A model generated the notes under the pieces. It saw nothing but the letters and a program-made list of their open reading frames with translations. It made no database searches and was not told the origin of the DNA. From NCBI RefSeq assembly GCF_004193775.1, contig NC_041021.1, positions 34,979,718 to 35,043,717 of the forward strand: a stretch of 64,000 nucleotides of DNA. The letters are read 5' to 3'. The stretch comes from Glycine soja. Lineage: Eukaryota > Streptophyta > Magnoliopsida > Fabales > Fabaceae. The translations under genes were made by a program, and so were the position numbers. Shown here piece after piece: positions 24,270 through 35,038 of this stretch; within the stretch, counting starts at the first letter, position 1; the number at the start of each line of letters is the position of its first letter.

Positions 24270-25222
24270 CAACCTTCAATGTTGCTTCAAGAAGTTGGTG
24301 TTGTTGTGTCAGTGTTACTTGGTTTTGCACCTCCTTCCACCTTTTTTGCTGCCAGCTCATCCAAGGTTCTTGAAATCATTCATGATGTTTTGTTTTTGCT
24401 GGAAGTTAATGGAATCAACGGTCTCTGGCCTTGTATTAAATAGAATAATCAATTTCTATATTATGTTTTCTCTTTCATAAAAAGATAACAATAATGTATT
24501 ATGAATGCAGCTCATGGAAAAATTGTCCAGGATAATCCAATGTTCGGAAATTCATTTTGGAGTACAAATTTAGATAAAGTTGCCATTGAATTTCCAGGTT
24601 AGGCTTGGAAAAGTTCATTTCCAAAAAGAAAGAGAATATAATGAAAATGGTGGTAGGCAATACCAATGATTTCATAATTTTTTGTAAGAGGCTTTTCATT
24701 TTCGTTGTTTTTTTTTATGCAGATGAAACTGATGTTTCTGTGGTTTCTTTGGATGAGCAACTGGAAGACTGGACTGACAAAGAAATTAGTGATTTTGTTA
24801 GTTTTGATTTATATTATACATGTAGCTATTTCTGTATTATTTTACTATCATGTTATATGTGAAAATGACTTTTTCATTGTTTTCTTAGTCATCTTTGATA
24901 GGTGGGTCATATGCTCCTGATGCCCTTGAGCCATTAAATGGAGTGCTTACCATTCCATTGACAAATGGTGCCTCAGTGAATCTCCATATGTCAAAGGTAT
25001 AGTGAGGATTTTAAGGTATATTTTTTTTAACTATATGTGAATGTGTCAAGACTAATTGGGAGGTTTATGTGCTTGTTTTTGCAGAAAGCAGAAAGGAAGT
25101 TTATCGTAGGTCTTATGTCTCTCACACATAATGTCCAAAGCGCAATTCAAATGCATGGCAATTTATCACAGAGTGCAAAGGGTCCTGCTGAGTTGTTAAC
25201 AGGATGCTTTAATGGCTTTAAG
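24270..25222 (+). pseudogene. Captured DUF7794-type membrane protein, five exon remnants
   Basis: Exon remnants with plant splice borders: from 24270 after TTTGCAG (MLLQEVGVVVSVLLGFAPPS, later LFLLEVNGIN); 24511 to about 24598 (NSFWSTNLDKVAIEFP); 24722 to about 24798 after ATGCAG (VSVVSLDEQLEDWTDKEI); 24889 to 24996 (GGSYAPDALEPLNG, then ASVNLHMSK) before GTATAG; and 25084-25222 after TTTGCAG (KAERKFIVGLMSLTHNVQSA, then GPAELLTGCFNGFK) before GTATGT. The order and content match plant type I membrane proteins of unknown function carrying a DUF7794 domain. The N-terminal signal region and the C-terminal transmembrane end are missing, and stops occur in the first remnant. Conserved introns show capture at DNA level. 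Confidence 0.75.
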
Positions 25223-25593
25223 GTATGTCATGTTCTTCTTCACACCTTTTCTTATTCTTCTCTACCTTTTTCTTTTGAATTTTGGGAAGAATTGCCATGT
25301 GACATGTGCTATTTACCTGCAACATTATCCAATGTAGTGGATTACTAGCTTTCCAGCATTGCCTGGGGAGAGGATAAGAACATAACTCTATACAAAAGCT
25401 AATTGCCACAATATTAGTCTTATAAGGATAAGAACATAACTCTACAAAAGCTAATCGCCAACTTGTTGAATATAAGAGATACGAGTAGGTGTGTTTTGTT
25501 TGCTTTCACCATTATTGTTTTGCTTTGGTTTCTGCATCAATATTTGAAGTTTGAATATTGAACTCACCCTAGAATCTGTGTTTAGCTTTCTTG

Positions 25594-26262
25594 TAGCAAT
25601 GGGTGATATTTCCTCGAGGAAAAAAGAGATGAAGTGAACAAGGAATCCAAGCTTCTACTTGATTACACCAGAAAGGTCATAGCCAGGCTAACCTATTTAA
25701 AAAGGTAAATTTTCAAATGTTTTAACTTTAACAGGGATTTAAATTTCAATTGTCAAAATTGCAGAAAATTGCAATTTCAATTTTCAAATGATTTAACTTA
25801 AAAAAGGATTTAAATCTATACAATATCAATTAGGATTTATCAGCTAATAAATGATAATTCATATTCGAAGTTGGGAGAATATTGCAGCCAATTATAACTA
25901 ATATCAGCTGCTATTTTTTTCTAGTATAAATTAGCTGCAATGTCACATCATGTTCCTTATGGTCTCTACGTATTTGTAATTAAAATTCATTCTTATGCAT
26001 CCAATGTGTAAAAGTATTATCTAATTTCTGTGAAGTCTGATTGATATGGCATCCTACTCTGTACTAACTTTTTTCTTATGATATGGTAATTTGATGGATT
26101 AAGCTCATTATGCAAGATCATGTAGGGATGCAAATCCAGAGGTATTAAACTTTGTGGGCCACTTGCTGCAACAGGAATGATTGCTGCATGGACCTCTAAA
26201 TGCCTTCCTAATTATCAAAGAGAGAAGTATGATGCATGGACCTCTAGTCATAGTGAGCAGGT
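25594..26262 (+). pseudogene. Captured exon-like fragments, unidentified
   Basis: About 25609-25705 reads RDEVNKESKLLLDYTRKVIA and RLTYLKR, and about 26128-26180 reads DANPEVLNFVGHLLQQE followed by a stop. The second piece ends at 26262 before a GTAAGT donor. These look like real former exons, but I do not recognise the gene. They lie between the DUF7794 and aminotransferase pieces inside the CACTA element. Confidence 0.45.
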
Positions 26263-26963
26263 AAGTAATGCCTCTTGTGTCCTATAAGTTGGATTTATTG
26301 CACTATACTTGAATTTTTCAAACCCACAGGCTTTGGAAACTGTGTTGATGAAAAGAGATATAATATATATAATTTGAAATGTTCAAGAGAAAGAATGAAT
26401 AGTATTTGTTTTAAAGAAAGAAACTGTGTTGATGAGATTGAAACGGTTAAAATTAATGACGATGTTTGAGAAAGAATGAATAGTATCTATTTTAGAGAAT
26501 GAAACGCAAAAAAAGAGGCATATCAGAATCGAAGTGGAGTCTTTGTGAGGAAAGCTCCTCACAAGCGGGAGAAAAGTCATTCCAAGGAGCTTTTTAAAAA
26601 TCTCCTTGTTTCTAAAATTTCTTTTTTAAAAATAAGGTCTTTATATTTTTAAGACTTCTTTTCATAAAGCATGTTTAACTCAACTTCTCTTTTTAAGGAG
26701 AAGAGAAAAAAAAACGGGACCAAATACTACTGAAGTGTGATGTATTAGCGATGCTTATAACATTTTTGTATTATAGTAGTAGTTATTTATTGTGAGACAC
26801 TTTTTATAAAATAGTCATTCCATACTGTGCACATATTTCCATTTATAAAATTATGTCTGAGTTGTTTTTGGACAGCTTAATGCTTATCACAAACTAGTAC
26901 TCCATATGTTTTTTTTCCTTTTGCTCACTACAATGGATTTCATTTATGGCATGAGTATTTTAG

Positions 26964-27134
<171 letters not shown>

Positions 27135-27769
27135 TGAAGATAATTCTTTTTGGAAAATTCTACTTTTTTATTAACTAAACTAAAAAAAAAACATTTTACA
27201 TTTATTTTATAAAAATTATATGGCTTAAATTCCTATTACAATTAAGAATATTTGACTAGATTTATTTTTGGAATCACCAGAATATTTATTTTACTCAAAC
27301 CAAACTTGTAAATTTTGTGTATTTAAATAGTTATTTTAATTTTATGGACTTGCTCTCTGTTGTTAACTTGTTTGCTCACTTTTTGATGTCTAAGGTGATA
27401 AAGTATATATTTTGTGTAATGGGTCTGTTTTGGTCTCTTGGTTATCATGCATGTCTTGAATTCTGCTAATTCAGACTTCCTTTGAACGTTTGAACTTTGA
27501 AGTCTCTGTTTTGTGTGATGGGTGTGTTTTGTTCTTGGTGATGCTTTGAATTGTGAAAGCTGAAGAAGTGGTGTTGTTATTAGTCTTTGTTTGTTACCAG
27601 TTCTTAACTATGTTTCCCCTGCCACTAAATCTTCCCCCCAATGATATTGAATTTAGTAATTACTAGTTTGTAGAAATATTTTTTAATGAAATGATTATGC
27701 CACCAATTTTTATGTCATCATAACTCTTGCTATCCAAAAGCAAAAAAAAAATTAATAATTCTACATCAA

Positions 27770-28154
27770 TTTAGGCCACACCCGATGTAGAATGCTGAAC
27801 ATTCTACATCGGTTATTAGGACAATCGATGTTGAATGCTTCATTGTGGGTAAGAATCTACAACGGTTCAAGACACACCCGATGTAGAATGCTGACAATTC
27901 TACATCGGTTATTAGGACAACCGATGTAGAAATCCAATATTCTAAGACGGGTCTAAAGACCAAGCCGTCTTAGAATGGGTAGACTTCTACATCGGTTGTC
28001 CTAATAACCGATGTAGAATGTCAAAATTCCACAGCGGTCGCTCAACCGTTGTAGTAAGACAATGGACTTTCAACATCGCCGGTTACAATGACGCGTCAAA
28101 ACTGATGTAGAAAGGCTTCTTTAACCGTTGTAGAATGTCCTATTTGTAGTAGTG
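27770..28154. repeat. CACTA right subterminal repeat zone and terminus
   Basis: At least seven copies of CATCGGTT or its complement (AACCGATG) and a palindromic ATTCTAAGACGG / CCGTCTTAGAAT pair occur in 385 bp, ending in the inverted terminus TTTGTAGTAGTG. Such arrays are transposase-binding regions in CACTA elements. Confidence 0.88.
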
Positions 28155-28580
28155 TCGTCAGTCACCAGGAACCTATTGCACCCTCCATTGCCTTAATGGT
28201 GCATTGCCTGTTGAGGAAGCACTTGGTTTTTATGTAAGGTATGTTCAATCCCTTTTGTATAATGCAAAACCTTGGGGAGGTGATAGTCCCATCCCGTAAA
28301 AAACATGGTTAGTGAGGGGAAACCTAGAAGAAAAAGATTCTCTCCATTTTTGAAAAAATTGGGTGAGATTTTACCCCTTTAATGTAAATATTTAATAACT
28401 TTAATGTATAAAAGATTTAAACAAAAAAATGCATCAATATATAGTGGTTATACCTTTGGTCTTGGGATTGAGTTGATTCTCCAAACCTAAAGCGAAGCTA
28501 CTCCTTGTGGCTTCCAAAAGTAAACTATATGCGCACCCAAATGACAGTCAGTGAGTAGTATAGAGAAATCGGAGACAATG
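28155..28580. other. Sequence between the CACTA element and the LINE fragment
   Basis: About 425 bp. The first 80 bases are more GC-rich and may be part of an older exon, but no family could be recognised. Confidence 0.3.
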
Positions 28581-28589
28581 ATGCCTCAA

Positions 28590-29150
28590 ATGGGAGACGA
28601 TGGAAAATATGGAAACGTAAAATTCCTAGAGTTTTTGGGCAACAAATGTGCCATCATAGATTCTCATTTTTTTGTGGAGACTTCTCTTTGACCGTTTGCC
28701 TACACGTTTTCAACTTTCAAAAAGAGGCTTTCACTCGGATAGTAATCAGTGCGTCTTTTGCAATCAATTTGTTGAATACATCAATCATCTTTTTCTTCAT
28801 TGTAATTTCACCTCCAACATGTGGTATGTTATCTTTGCTTGGTTAGGTGTTGTGATGCTGTTGCTGCAAGATATCCAGACTCTTTATGATCAAGTGTGGA
28901 AGTGTTTTAGGGACAAGAAAGTTAAGAGGCTAAAGCATCTGTTTTGGCATGCAAGTTGCCGGTGCATATGTAACATGAGAAACAACACCATTATCAGAAA
29001 TAGTACCTTTGCAGAACCTATGGGTTGCATTCAACAAATCAAATCTATCTTGTGGCAGTGGTTGTTATGGGTTGCATTCAACAAATCAAATCTATCTTGT
29101 GGCAGTGGTTGTTATACAAAAGAGGTGTTAAGCCACCAGGAGTTTTCTAA
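28590..29150 (+). pseudogene. LINE (L1-type) fragment with reverse-transcriptase zinc-binding domain
   Basis: The frame at 28672-29154 encodes the zf-RVT domain found at the C-terminal end of plant L1 LINE ORF2: MWRLLFDRLPTRFQLSKRG, then CVFCNQFVEYINHLFLHC with the zinc-ligand pattern C-x2-C...H-x4-C, then WYVIFAWLG. The segment just upstream (28600-28670) is the same protein in another frame. The reverse transcriptase and endonuclease domains are absent. It carries a 47-bp tandem duplication at its right end. Confidence 0.88.
29022..29115. repeat. 47-bp perfect tandem duplication
   Basis: 29022-29068 is repeated exactly at 29069-29115. Because 47 is not a multiple of three, the second copy is read in a different frame. 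Confidence 0.95.
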
Positions 29151-30030
29151 TTAACCAAATAATTTTGATTGATCGTACTAGTATGTCAGCATCCATTGAG
29201 TTTCAATTTAATCACTATTTTGATGTGCATATGGAATATACTCTGGCAAAATACCAACACAAAGCATTAATTGACATTTGCATCCAACATAGTCTGTACA
29301 CCTTTTTCTCTTCTTTTTCAAGAAAATTAAATTATCTTATGTGAGAGGGTAATAATATTTGATGTATCAATTTACTTAAAATTCTTTCGGCTTAACTAGT
29401 AGTATCAAGTTTAACTTTTAGGTATACAAATAAGTTGAAAGCTTAGAGGAAAGTTTTTGTCGTGCATAGCGTATGTGGTCCATCCGTACTCATACAAACT
29501 TTGTCTCTGGTAGAGATGTCCTAGATTAGTACAAAAAAATATTAATTTGTTCTTTCCACAATTAGCAACTATTATTTTTTACTTGTTACTGATTTATTTA
29601 TTAATATCAAATATATTTATGTAATAAAAAAGTAAATATTGGCATAAAGTTTTATTTATTTATTTTATAATAGCCAAAAATCATTTCTTATATAGCTACC
29701 AACCAAAATTTTAAGTGATTAAACTATTTTTTTTATAGCAGCAAATTCAATTGTATTCCATTGCAATAAAGTTGGAGATACAAACTAAACCAAAAATAGC
29801 TTTTACTGGCTAGAAATTGTTATACCATTTACTGGCAATAAGAAACAGATACGAAAGGAATTACTGCTATTAGACTTTGGCCATCTTATCCTGGTCTGTA
29901 AAGAGTTTTCCGGCCATAATACTGAATGCTGGCAAGGCCACTTTTGTTGTCGGAAAAACTATGTATGTTTACTGGCAATACTGATAACCATTAAAAATGG
30001 CTTTCCAAATTCCAGCTGTGTCCATAAAAA
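29150..30030. other. AT-rich sequence
   Basis: No gene. From about 29780 the sequence has motifs such as TTTACTGGC and GGCAATA in several places; these recur near 32750 and may mark the left end of a degenerate DNA transposon (see the feature at 29780-32809). Confidence 0.3.
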
Positions 30031-30044
30031 CTACAGTCTTATAC

Positions 30045-30208
30045 TTTTTTTTCTTTAATCTTAAGCATACATATTATCTATACACACACACACGCACACA
30101 CACATTATACTTATTTTTTTTTCTTTAATCTTAAGCATACATATTATCTATACACACACGCGCGCGCACACACACACACGCACACGCACACGCACACGCA
30201 CACACACA
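30045..30208. repeat. Duplicated CA/CG microsatellite block
   Basis: A unit with CTTTAATCTTAAGCATACAT, an ATTATCTATA stretch and (CA)n occurs twice in tandem. The second copy expands into an alternating purine-pyrimidine run of CA, CG and GCAC units of about 58 bases (30149-30206). Confidence 0.95.
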
Positions 30209-30496
30209 CCAACTCTATCAAATTTGAGAATCATGTCGAAATCAATGTAAATTTCTTTTCATTGTATAAAAAAATACATTATTCCAGCAAACACAACTGA
30301 GTTTCGATCTAGTTAACATCTCAACTACATAATAATATATCAACAGAGTCATTGCAAAGTTCACCAAACTCAAAATATAAATATTTTCTTAGATATCCCA
30401 GCTGAAGCAAAGTAATCTGCATTCTAATCAAAGCTTAGAGAGCAAATTACATTTGTAAGATTATTAAAATCAACATTTCTTAGTACACCCTGCACT

Positions 30497-31120
30497 TTAA
30501 ACTTGCAATAACGTGCATAATTTCGCAAACCATCGAAGAATGTAACTTAAGTATCTTAGGTTGTTCTTCACTTTTTTGGGCCACATACCAATTCTCACGA
30601 TTTCCAGCGTGAATTGAAGCATTTGTTTTAGAAAGCACTTGATTTTTTCTACCAGTTTGAAGGCATTGTTCTGCTTCTGCACTTCAAACAAATCTGATTT
30701 TGCATCTTCTTGGTCAATATTTGATGACAATTCCTCACTAAACAATTCTTGCAATCCATTAATCAAATTCAGATTGAAGGATTTCTCTATTATGCAACTG
30801 AAGTTATAACTTTAGGGAATGATAGCAATAGAGTATAATTTATCATGCATGTCATCATGACCAACTTGTTTAATACAACAAAACTAATTTTCTACACTAA
30901 GTGTAAACTACTTCCACATTAATGCGTTATGGTATTATAATATTAATTTATGAAGCAATTGTAAATTCAAATTTATGGAGAAACTTACATCTGATGCCCC
31001 AACTATCAAATTAGGAGGAATTGATACCTCAATAAATTCTTGATTAATAATAGCACCATCCTTGCCTCCAATTGCAGACGTAACACCTGAAAAATGAGAA
31101 TTAGTCCCTCCATGGTCCAA
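30497..31120 (-). other. Unidentified minus-strand frames
   Basis: Two frames, 30497-30766 (89 codons; mixed charged and hydrophobic, with KLVEKIKCFLKQMLQF) and 30935-31120 (61 codons). A third at 31574-31783 follows. They could be exon remnants of a captured gene on the minus strand, since AT content drops over them, but no family is recognisable and splice sites could not be joined with confidence. Confidence 0.25.
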
Positions 31121-31167
31121 TGTATAAATAGTTCTTCCTCATTCCTAGAAAGGGAACGGATGCATAA

Positions 31168-31555
31168 GGGAGTGTTTGGTTTGGTTATTTTTTGTTTTCA
31201 TTTTCACTGGAAATAGAAAATGGTGATGGAAATGTGTTTGGTTGGATTTCTGTTTTCATTTTCAATGAAAATATTTTTCCAAAGGAACCAAAAATGGGAA
31301 ACAATAAAATCTCGTTTTTAGTTGAAACCAGAAACCTCATTTTGGGTAAAATGAAAACACAGTGGCAAATAATGCAATTTTAAGCAAATCTAAAAATACA
31401 TTTCCTTTTGAAAACGCATTTTCAGTGTTTTTATTTCTTGAAAGCAGAAAACAAGAAGTCAAACCAAACATGTTTTCAGAATTCTAATCTTTTGAAAATG
31501 AAAACAGTTTTCAGAAAATAAAAATAGAAAATAAAAATGCAAACCAAACACATCC
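31168..31555. mobile_element. Tourist-like MITE (PIF/Harbinger type)
   Basis: A 388-bp element with termini GGGAGTGTTTGGTTTGG and, on the other side, GCAAACCAAACACATCC, an imperfect inverted repeat of the GGGNNTGTTTGG type. It is flanked by TAA on both sides (31165-31167 and 31556-31558), the target duplication of Tourist-like elements. The interior is rich in GAAAATGAAAAC-type repeats and has no coding capacity; the short frame at 31192-31383 is not a gene. Confidence 0.9.
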
Positions 31556-32184
31556 TAAGATTTCACAAAGATTTTAAATTGAATTGTTGGGACCTTTGAA
31601 TGGATCCAAACCAGGGGAGATTATTGGAACAACAGCAATGAATTCAATTAGAACAGATATGGAAGAGTACATACCTATGTAAATGTGTATGATGATTTTA
31701 CTACTATTAGATTTAAACACATGATTAATGAAGCTTAGCCTTGAGGTTTCCCGCCAGAGAAGAGGAGAATCTCCTGTCACCAAAAGGAGTGAATAGAATA
31801 ACTAGAACTACGTTGGTTCACAAAAAAAATCAAGGTTCCTAAACATTAGGTCTGAGTATTAAAAAATTAAGCTATACTGATCAATTAAACAACAAGTTGA
31901 TTAGTAATTAACAATGAGATTTGAAAGAATCATAATTTAATCTACATCCATGATCAATGACATTAAAATTCATGACAACTAAATCAAAATGGAATCGAGC
32001 ACAATTGGAATTTTGCAATTAGATCGAGGAATGAAGAAAGAAACATAAAGAAAACGGATCGGGACTACTTGTTCGATGGTTAATTCAGCTTGGTCAATGA
32101 CATTAGGGAACCCTAGAACTCACGAAGTTCACTCGAGATTGCAATTTGGAACTGCGAATAAAGAAGTAAAGTTGAATGAAATGA

Positions 32185-32487
32185 ATGCAAGTGATAAAAA
32201 GTGAGATCGATGGATCAAAAATAAATTTAACATTCATGAATCAGGACATGCAAGGAAGCTTTGAGAGAAAAGAGAAAGCACTTGAAAACCTCGTTGTGTC
32301 CAATGAGGTTAATCTTCTCCTTCTTGAAAACCACGCGTTGAAATCAAGCAATGTGGGAGACTTGAAGCTGATGGGGATTAGAACGATGCAAGTGTCGAGG
32401 TCGGAGCCACTGATGGCGACGCACCAGAAAAGCCTTAGGAATTTGAAGGCGGCAAAGAAGGAGATTGAAAAGCAAGGTTGGTGGTGA
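32185..32487 (+). other. Unidentified gene-like frame
   Basis: A 100-codon plus-strand frame, hydrophilic and predicted helical by composition (KEKALENLVVSNEVNLLLLE, later RNLKAAKKEIEKQ). It is higher in GC than its surroundings and could be a captured exon. The minus strand of the same stretch also looks like a 5' exon region. No family recognised. Confidence 0.25.
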
Positions 32488-32829
32488 AAAGGGTTTCTGA
32501 GGCGTCAAAGATTAGTGAAGAGGGTTTTCACGGTGCAGTGAATAGTGAAAAAAAAGAAGTTTGAACTAAATCGTGAAAACTGAATTTCAGAGGGTAATGA
32601 AATAAGCCAGTTTGAGTTAGTGACTTTATTTTTGTGACTAGAGTTAGTGACTTGGTGCCTTAACGAAGAGCTGGAAAAATTAGTGACTTATGGCTTTAAC
32701 GGCGATAAATATTTATTAGCCAGAAAAACATTAGATTAAACAATAATATACTGGCAATTAATTCATTGTTGGTAAATAATAGTCGCTAAAAGCAACTTTA
32801 GTAGAAGTGTACATTGTGGCACACATTAG

Positions 32830-33140
32830 AAAAATTGACTGCTACGATTACTGATAGAAATTCTAGCTAAAGAATATTGAGCCACCTAATTTGCAAGCCT
32901 TCTAACAAATTGAAGTTTAAAGCCAAGATTATTAGCTCCAAGAATATATCTAATATGATTAATGATAACCCCACATTCAGAAACATTCTCTTCTGCTTAA
33001 TTGATGTTATCCACCTGTAGCTTGCAATCTGTTTCAAAGATAACATATTGGTATCCAATTCAGCAAATAAACCACAGCGTAGATTTTAAAAGACCAAAAG
33101 CTTCCCCCTCATGCGCATCCATAAAAAAAGAATCCAGCCA
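32830..33140 (-). pseudogene. LINE RNase H-like domain fragment (RVT_3 type)
   Basis: In one minus-strand frame with three internal stops, the sequence reads MDAHEGEAFGLLKS, then YQYVIFETDCKLQVDNIN, then NVSECGVIINHIRYILGANN and LQFVRRLAN. This is the RNase H-like domain found after the zinc-binding domain in plant LINE proteins, with the catalytic Asp of the FETDCK motif. It lies on the opposite strand from the LINE piece at 28.6 kb and so comes from a separate insertion. Confidence 0.87.
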
Positions 33141-33174
33141 GTCTTAGCTAATAGAAAATATGTTACCATAGATT

Positions 33175-33400
33175 AAGACTGAGTAATTTGTAAAACATAT
33201 CTACCTAAAGAGTTTAAGCAAGGATTTTGCTAACCAGATCAAAATAATAAATAAGTTATATGTTTCAGACACATTCACCACAGTGATGATTTCTTAAAAA
33301 CAAAAATCCATCTATCAAAGCCAAATAAGAAAACACCTACAATAAACCATAAAAACAAGTGTCAATATCTTTACATTAGTGAACAGTTGTAGCCTTCATA
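33175..33400 (-). repeat. Dispersed repeat, copy 2 (partial)
   Basis: Closely similar to 15270-15450 (GAGTAATTTGTAAAACAT... through GAAAACACCTACAATAAACC) and, at its end, to 15960-15985 (TATCTTTACATTAGTGAA). The middle of copy 1 is deleted here. Confidence 0.75.
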
Positions 33401-34900
33401 TGAGTATCCATATTAGGGAAAATCTAGTTGGGTATTTTTTTTATTTTATAATTATTTTTTATGTCAAGAGACTCTTAAATATTTATATTTAATTTAAATT
33501 TAATGTATAAAACTTTTAAATTTCATTTGATATCAAATCTTTCTTATTTTTTTTAATTTGATTGTATAAAAAATAAAAATTTTAAACTATCATATATTCT
33601 ATTTATATTACAATAATCCATATTTTTATATGTGAATTGCCCAGGTAACCATTCTAGGATTAAACGATTTTGGTAATCATTTTTTTTATAGTCATAGACT
33701 TCTAGAAGTTAATAGAGTATTCCATAGTATCTATATATGAAAAGAAAGTATCCAACAGAGTTTATTGGCTAAAATTCCATAGCCTAAAAAGTAATATTTT
33801 TTTTTATAAAATTGATAGTTGTAACTTGTAAGAGTAATTATAAGATAAATATATTTAAGTTCATTCATTTTATTGACCTAAAATTTTAGATGCGCTGATA
33901 AAAAATAGGACAACTTTATAATATCATATATTAGGTTTGCTTCGTTACTTTTGCTTCCGAGCATATAAACCTTGACATTAAATCATGTCCAAGAAAAAAG
34001 AAATAATTAATGAAATCATATTTTTCAAAACTCATATGAGATAAAATTCATAAAAAAAATTCAATTTTGATATAAATGCTAACCATTTTTTAAAAATATA
34101 TATATAATTAATATTTATTCTAGAAATATTAAAAAAGTTTATATTACTACATTTATTTTCCTAATTACAAAATACATATGACCACTAACAAATGTGTTGA
34201 TTTTAATTTCTTTTAATGGCCTTAATTTATTGTGAAAAATATTAATGAAATATACATCATTTCTTATGAAAGTGAATGCATTTATTTAGTAACAATATAA
34301 TTCAAATTCATTGGTTCAAAAAATTATTAATATCATTATATCTAACCACTATTTAAACTAATTAATTATATGTATATTTTCGGAATGAAATTTAAACTTA
34401 TGATAATATTAATTAAAACAAACTAATTTAACTAATTTTATTTGTTTAGATGAATTAAGCATTTGTTTCTTATATATAAAAATGAGAATAGTATTGTTAG
34501 TTATTAATACAAATAATGTTTAATTTAATCATTTTAATAATATTATTAATATTATTTGTCTATTTTTTATGATTTAGCAAATCACATTGGATAATAAAAT
34601 AATTTCCAATAAATATTTTCGCACACTTTGTATCAGATATTGTTATATTCGAGAGATTTTTTATTATTTATTTCATCAATCTTTGTTATATAAGCACAAT
34701 TGAGTCAAATTGTAAGAGATTTATTAGAGAGATGTTTTATTATTTATTTGTACTTACAATATACAGTAGAAGATCTATGTTTGCATCTTGAATTAGCGTC
34801 AGCGGTTAGTTTTTTATAAGGACAACTAAAGAAAGGATCGAATTTAAAAATAAATAAAAGTTGAAAAACTCAATAAAAAAAAATTAGGGAAGTAATTGAA
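33400..34900. other. Very AT-rich intergenic region upstream of eIF(iso)4E
   Basis: No coding signal or recognised repeat. A TTTTATATATGTT box at about 34935-34947, roughly 100 bp before the eIF(iso)4E start codon, could serve as its TATA element. Confidence 0.4.
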
Positions 34901-35038
34901 AATTTGATAAAGCAACCACGAATGAATTTAACCTATTTTATATATGTTACGCTTTTGGGCCAAAGTTGGGTCCAAATACATACAAAGCCCTCAAAGCATA
35001 ATCTCACTCGTATTAGCGTTGCTGAGAGAGAAAGACAA

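Larger units (their letters stand above)
29780..32809. mobile_element. Possible degenerate CACTA-like element
   Basis: The right end, reverse complemented, is CACTTCTACTAAAG followed by TTGCTTTTAGCGACTATT. The left side at about 29795-29825 has a partly similar ATAGCTTTTACTGGC. Both edges hold repeated short motifs (ACTGGCAAT, GTTAGTGACTT), as subterminal regions do. The left terminus and a target duplication are not convincing, so this is tentative. Inside are unidentified minus-strand frames, a plus-strand gene-like stretch, a microsatellite and a Tourist MITE. Confidence 0.35.

Noticed and set aside
23878..24480. Plus-strand 200-codon frame rich in Leu, Phe and Cys
   Set aside because: It reads through a T-rich intron-like stretch and then through the first DUF7794 exon in the wrong frame; composition is that of translated intron.
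27766..27963. Minus-strand frame with repeated peptide units
   Set aside because: It is made of the CACTA subterminal DNA repeats, not of a protein repeat.
30069..30206. Considered as a CRISPR-like or satellite array
   Set aside because: The units are simple dinucleotides with no spacers; it is a microsatellite in a plant genome.
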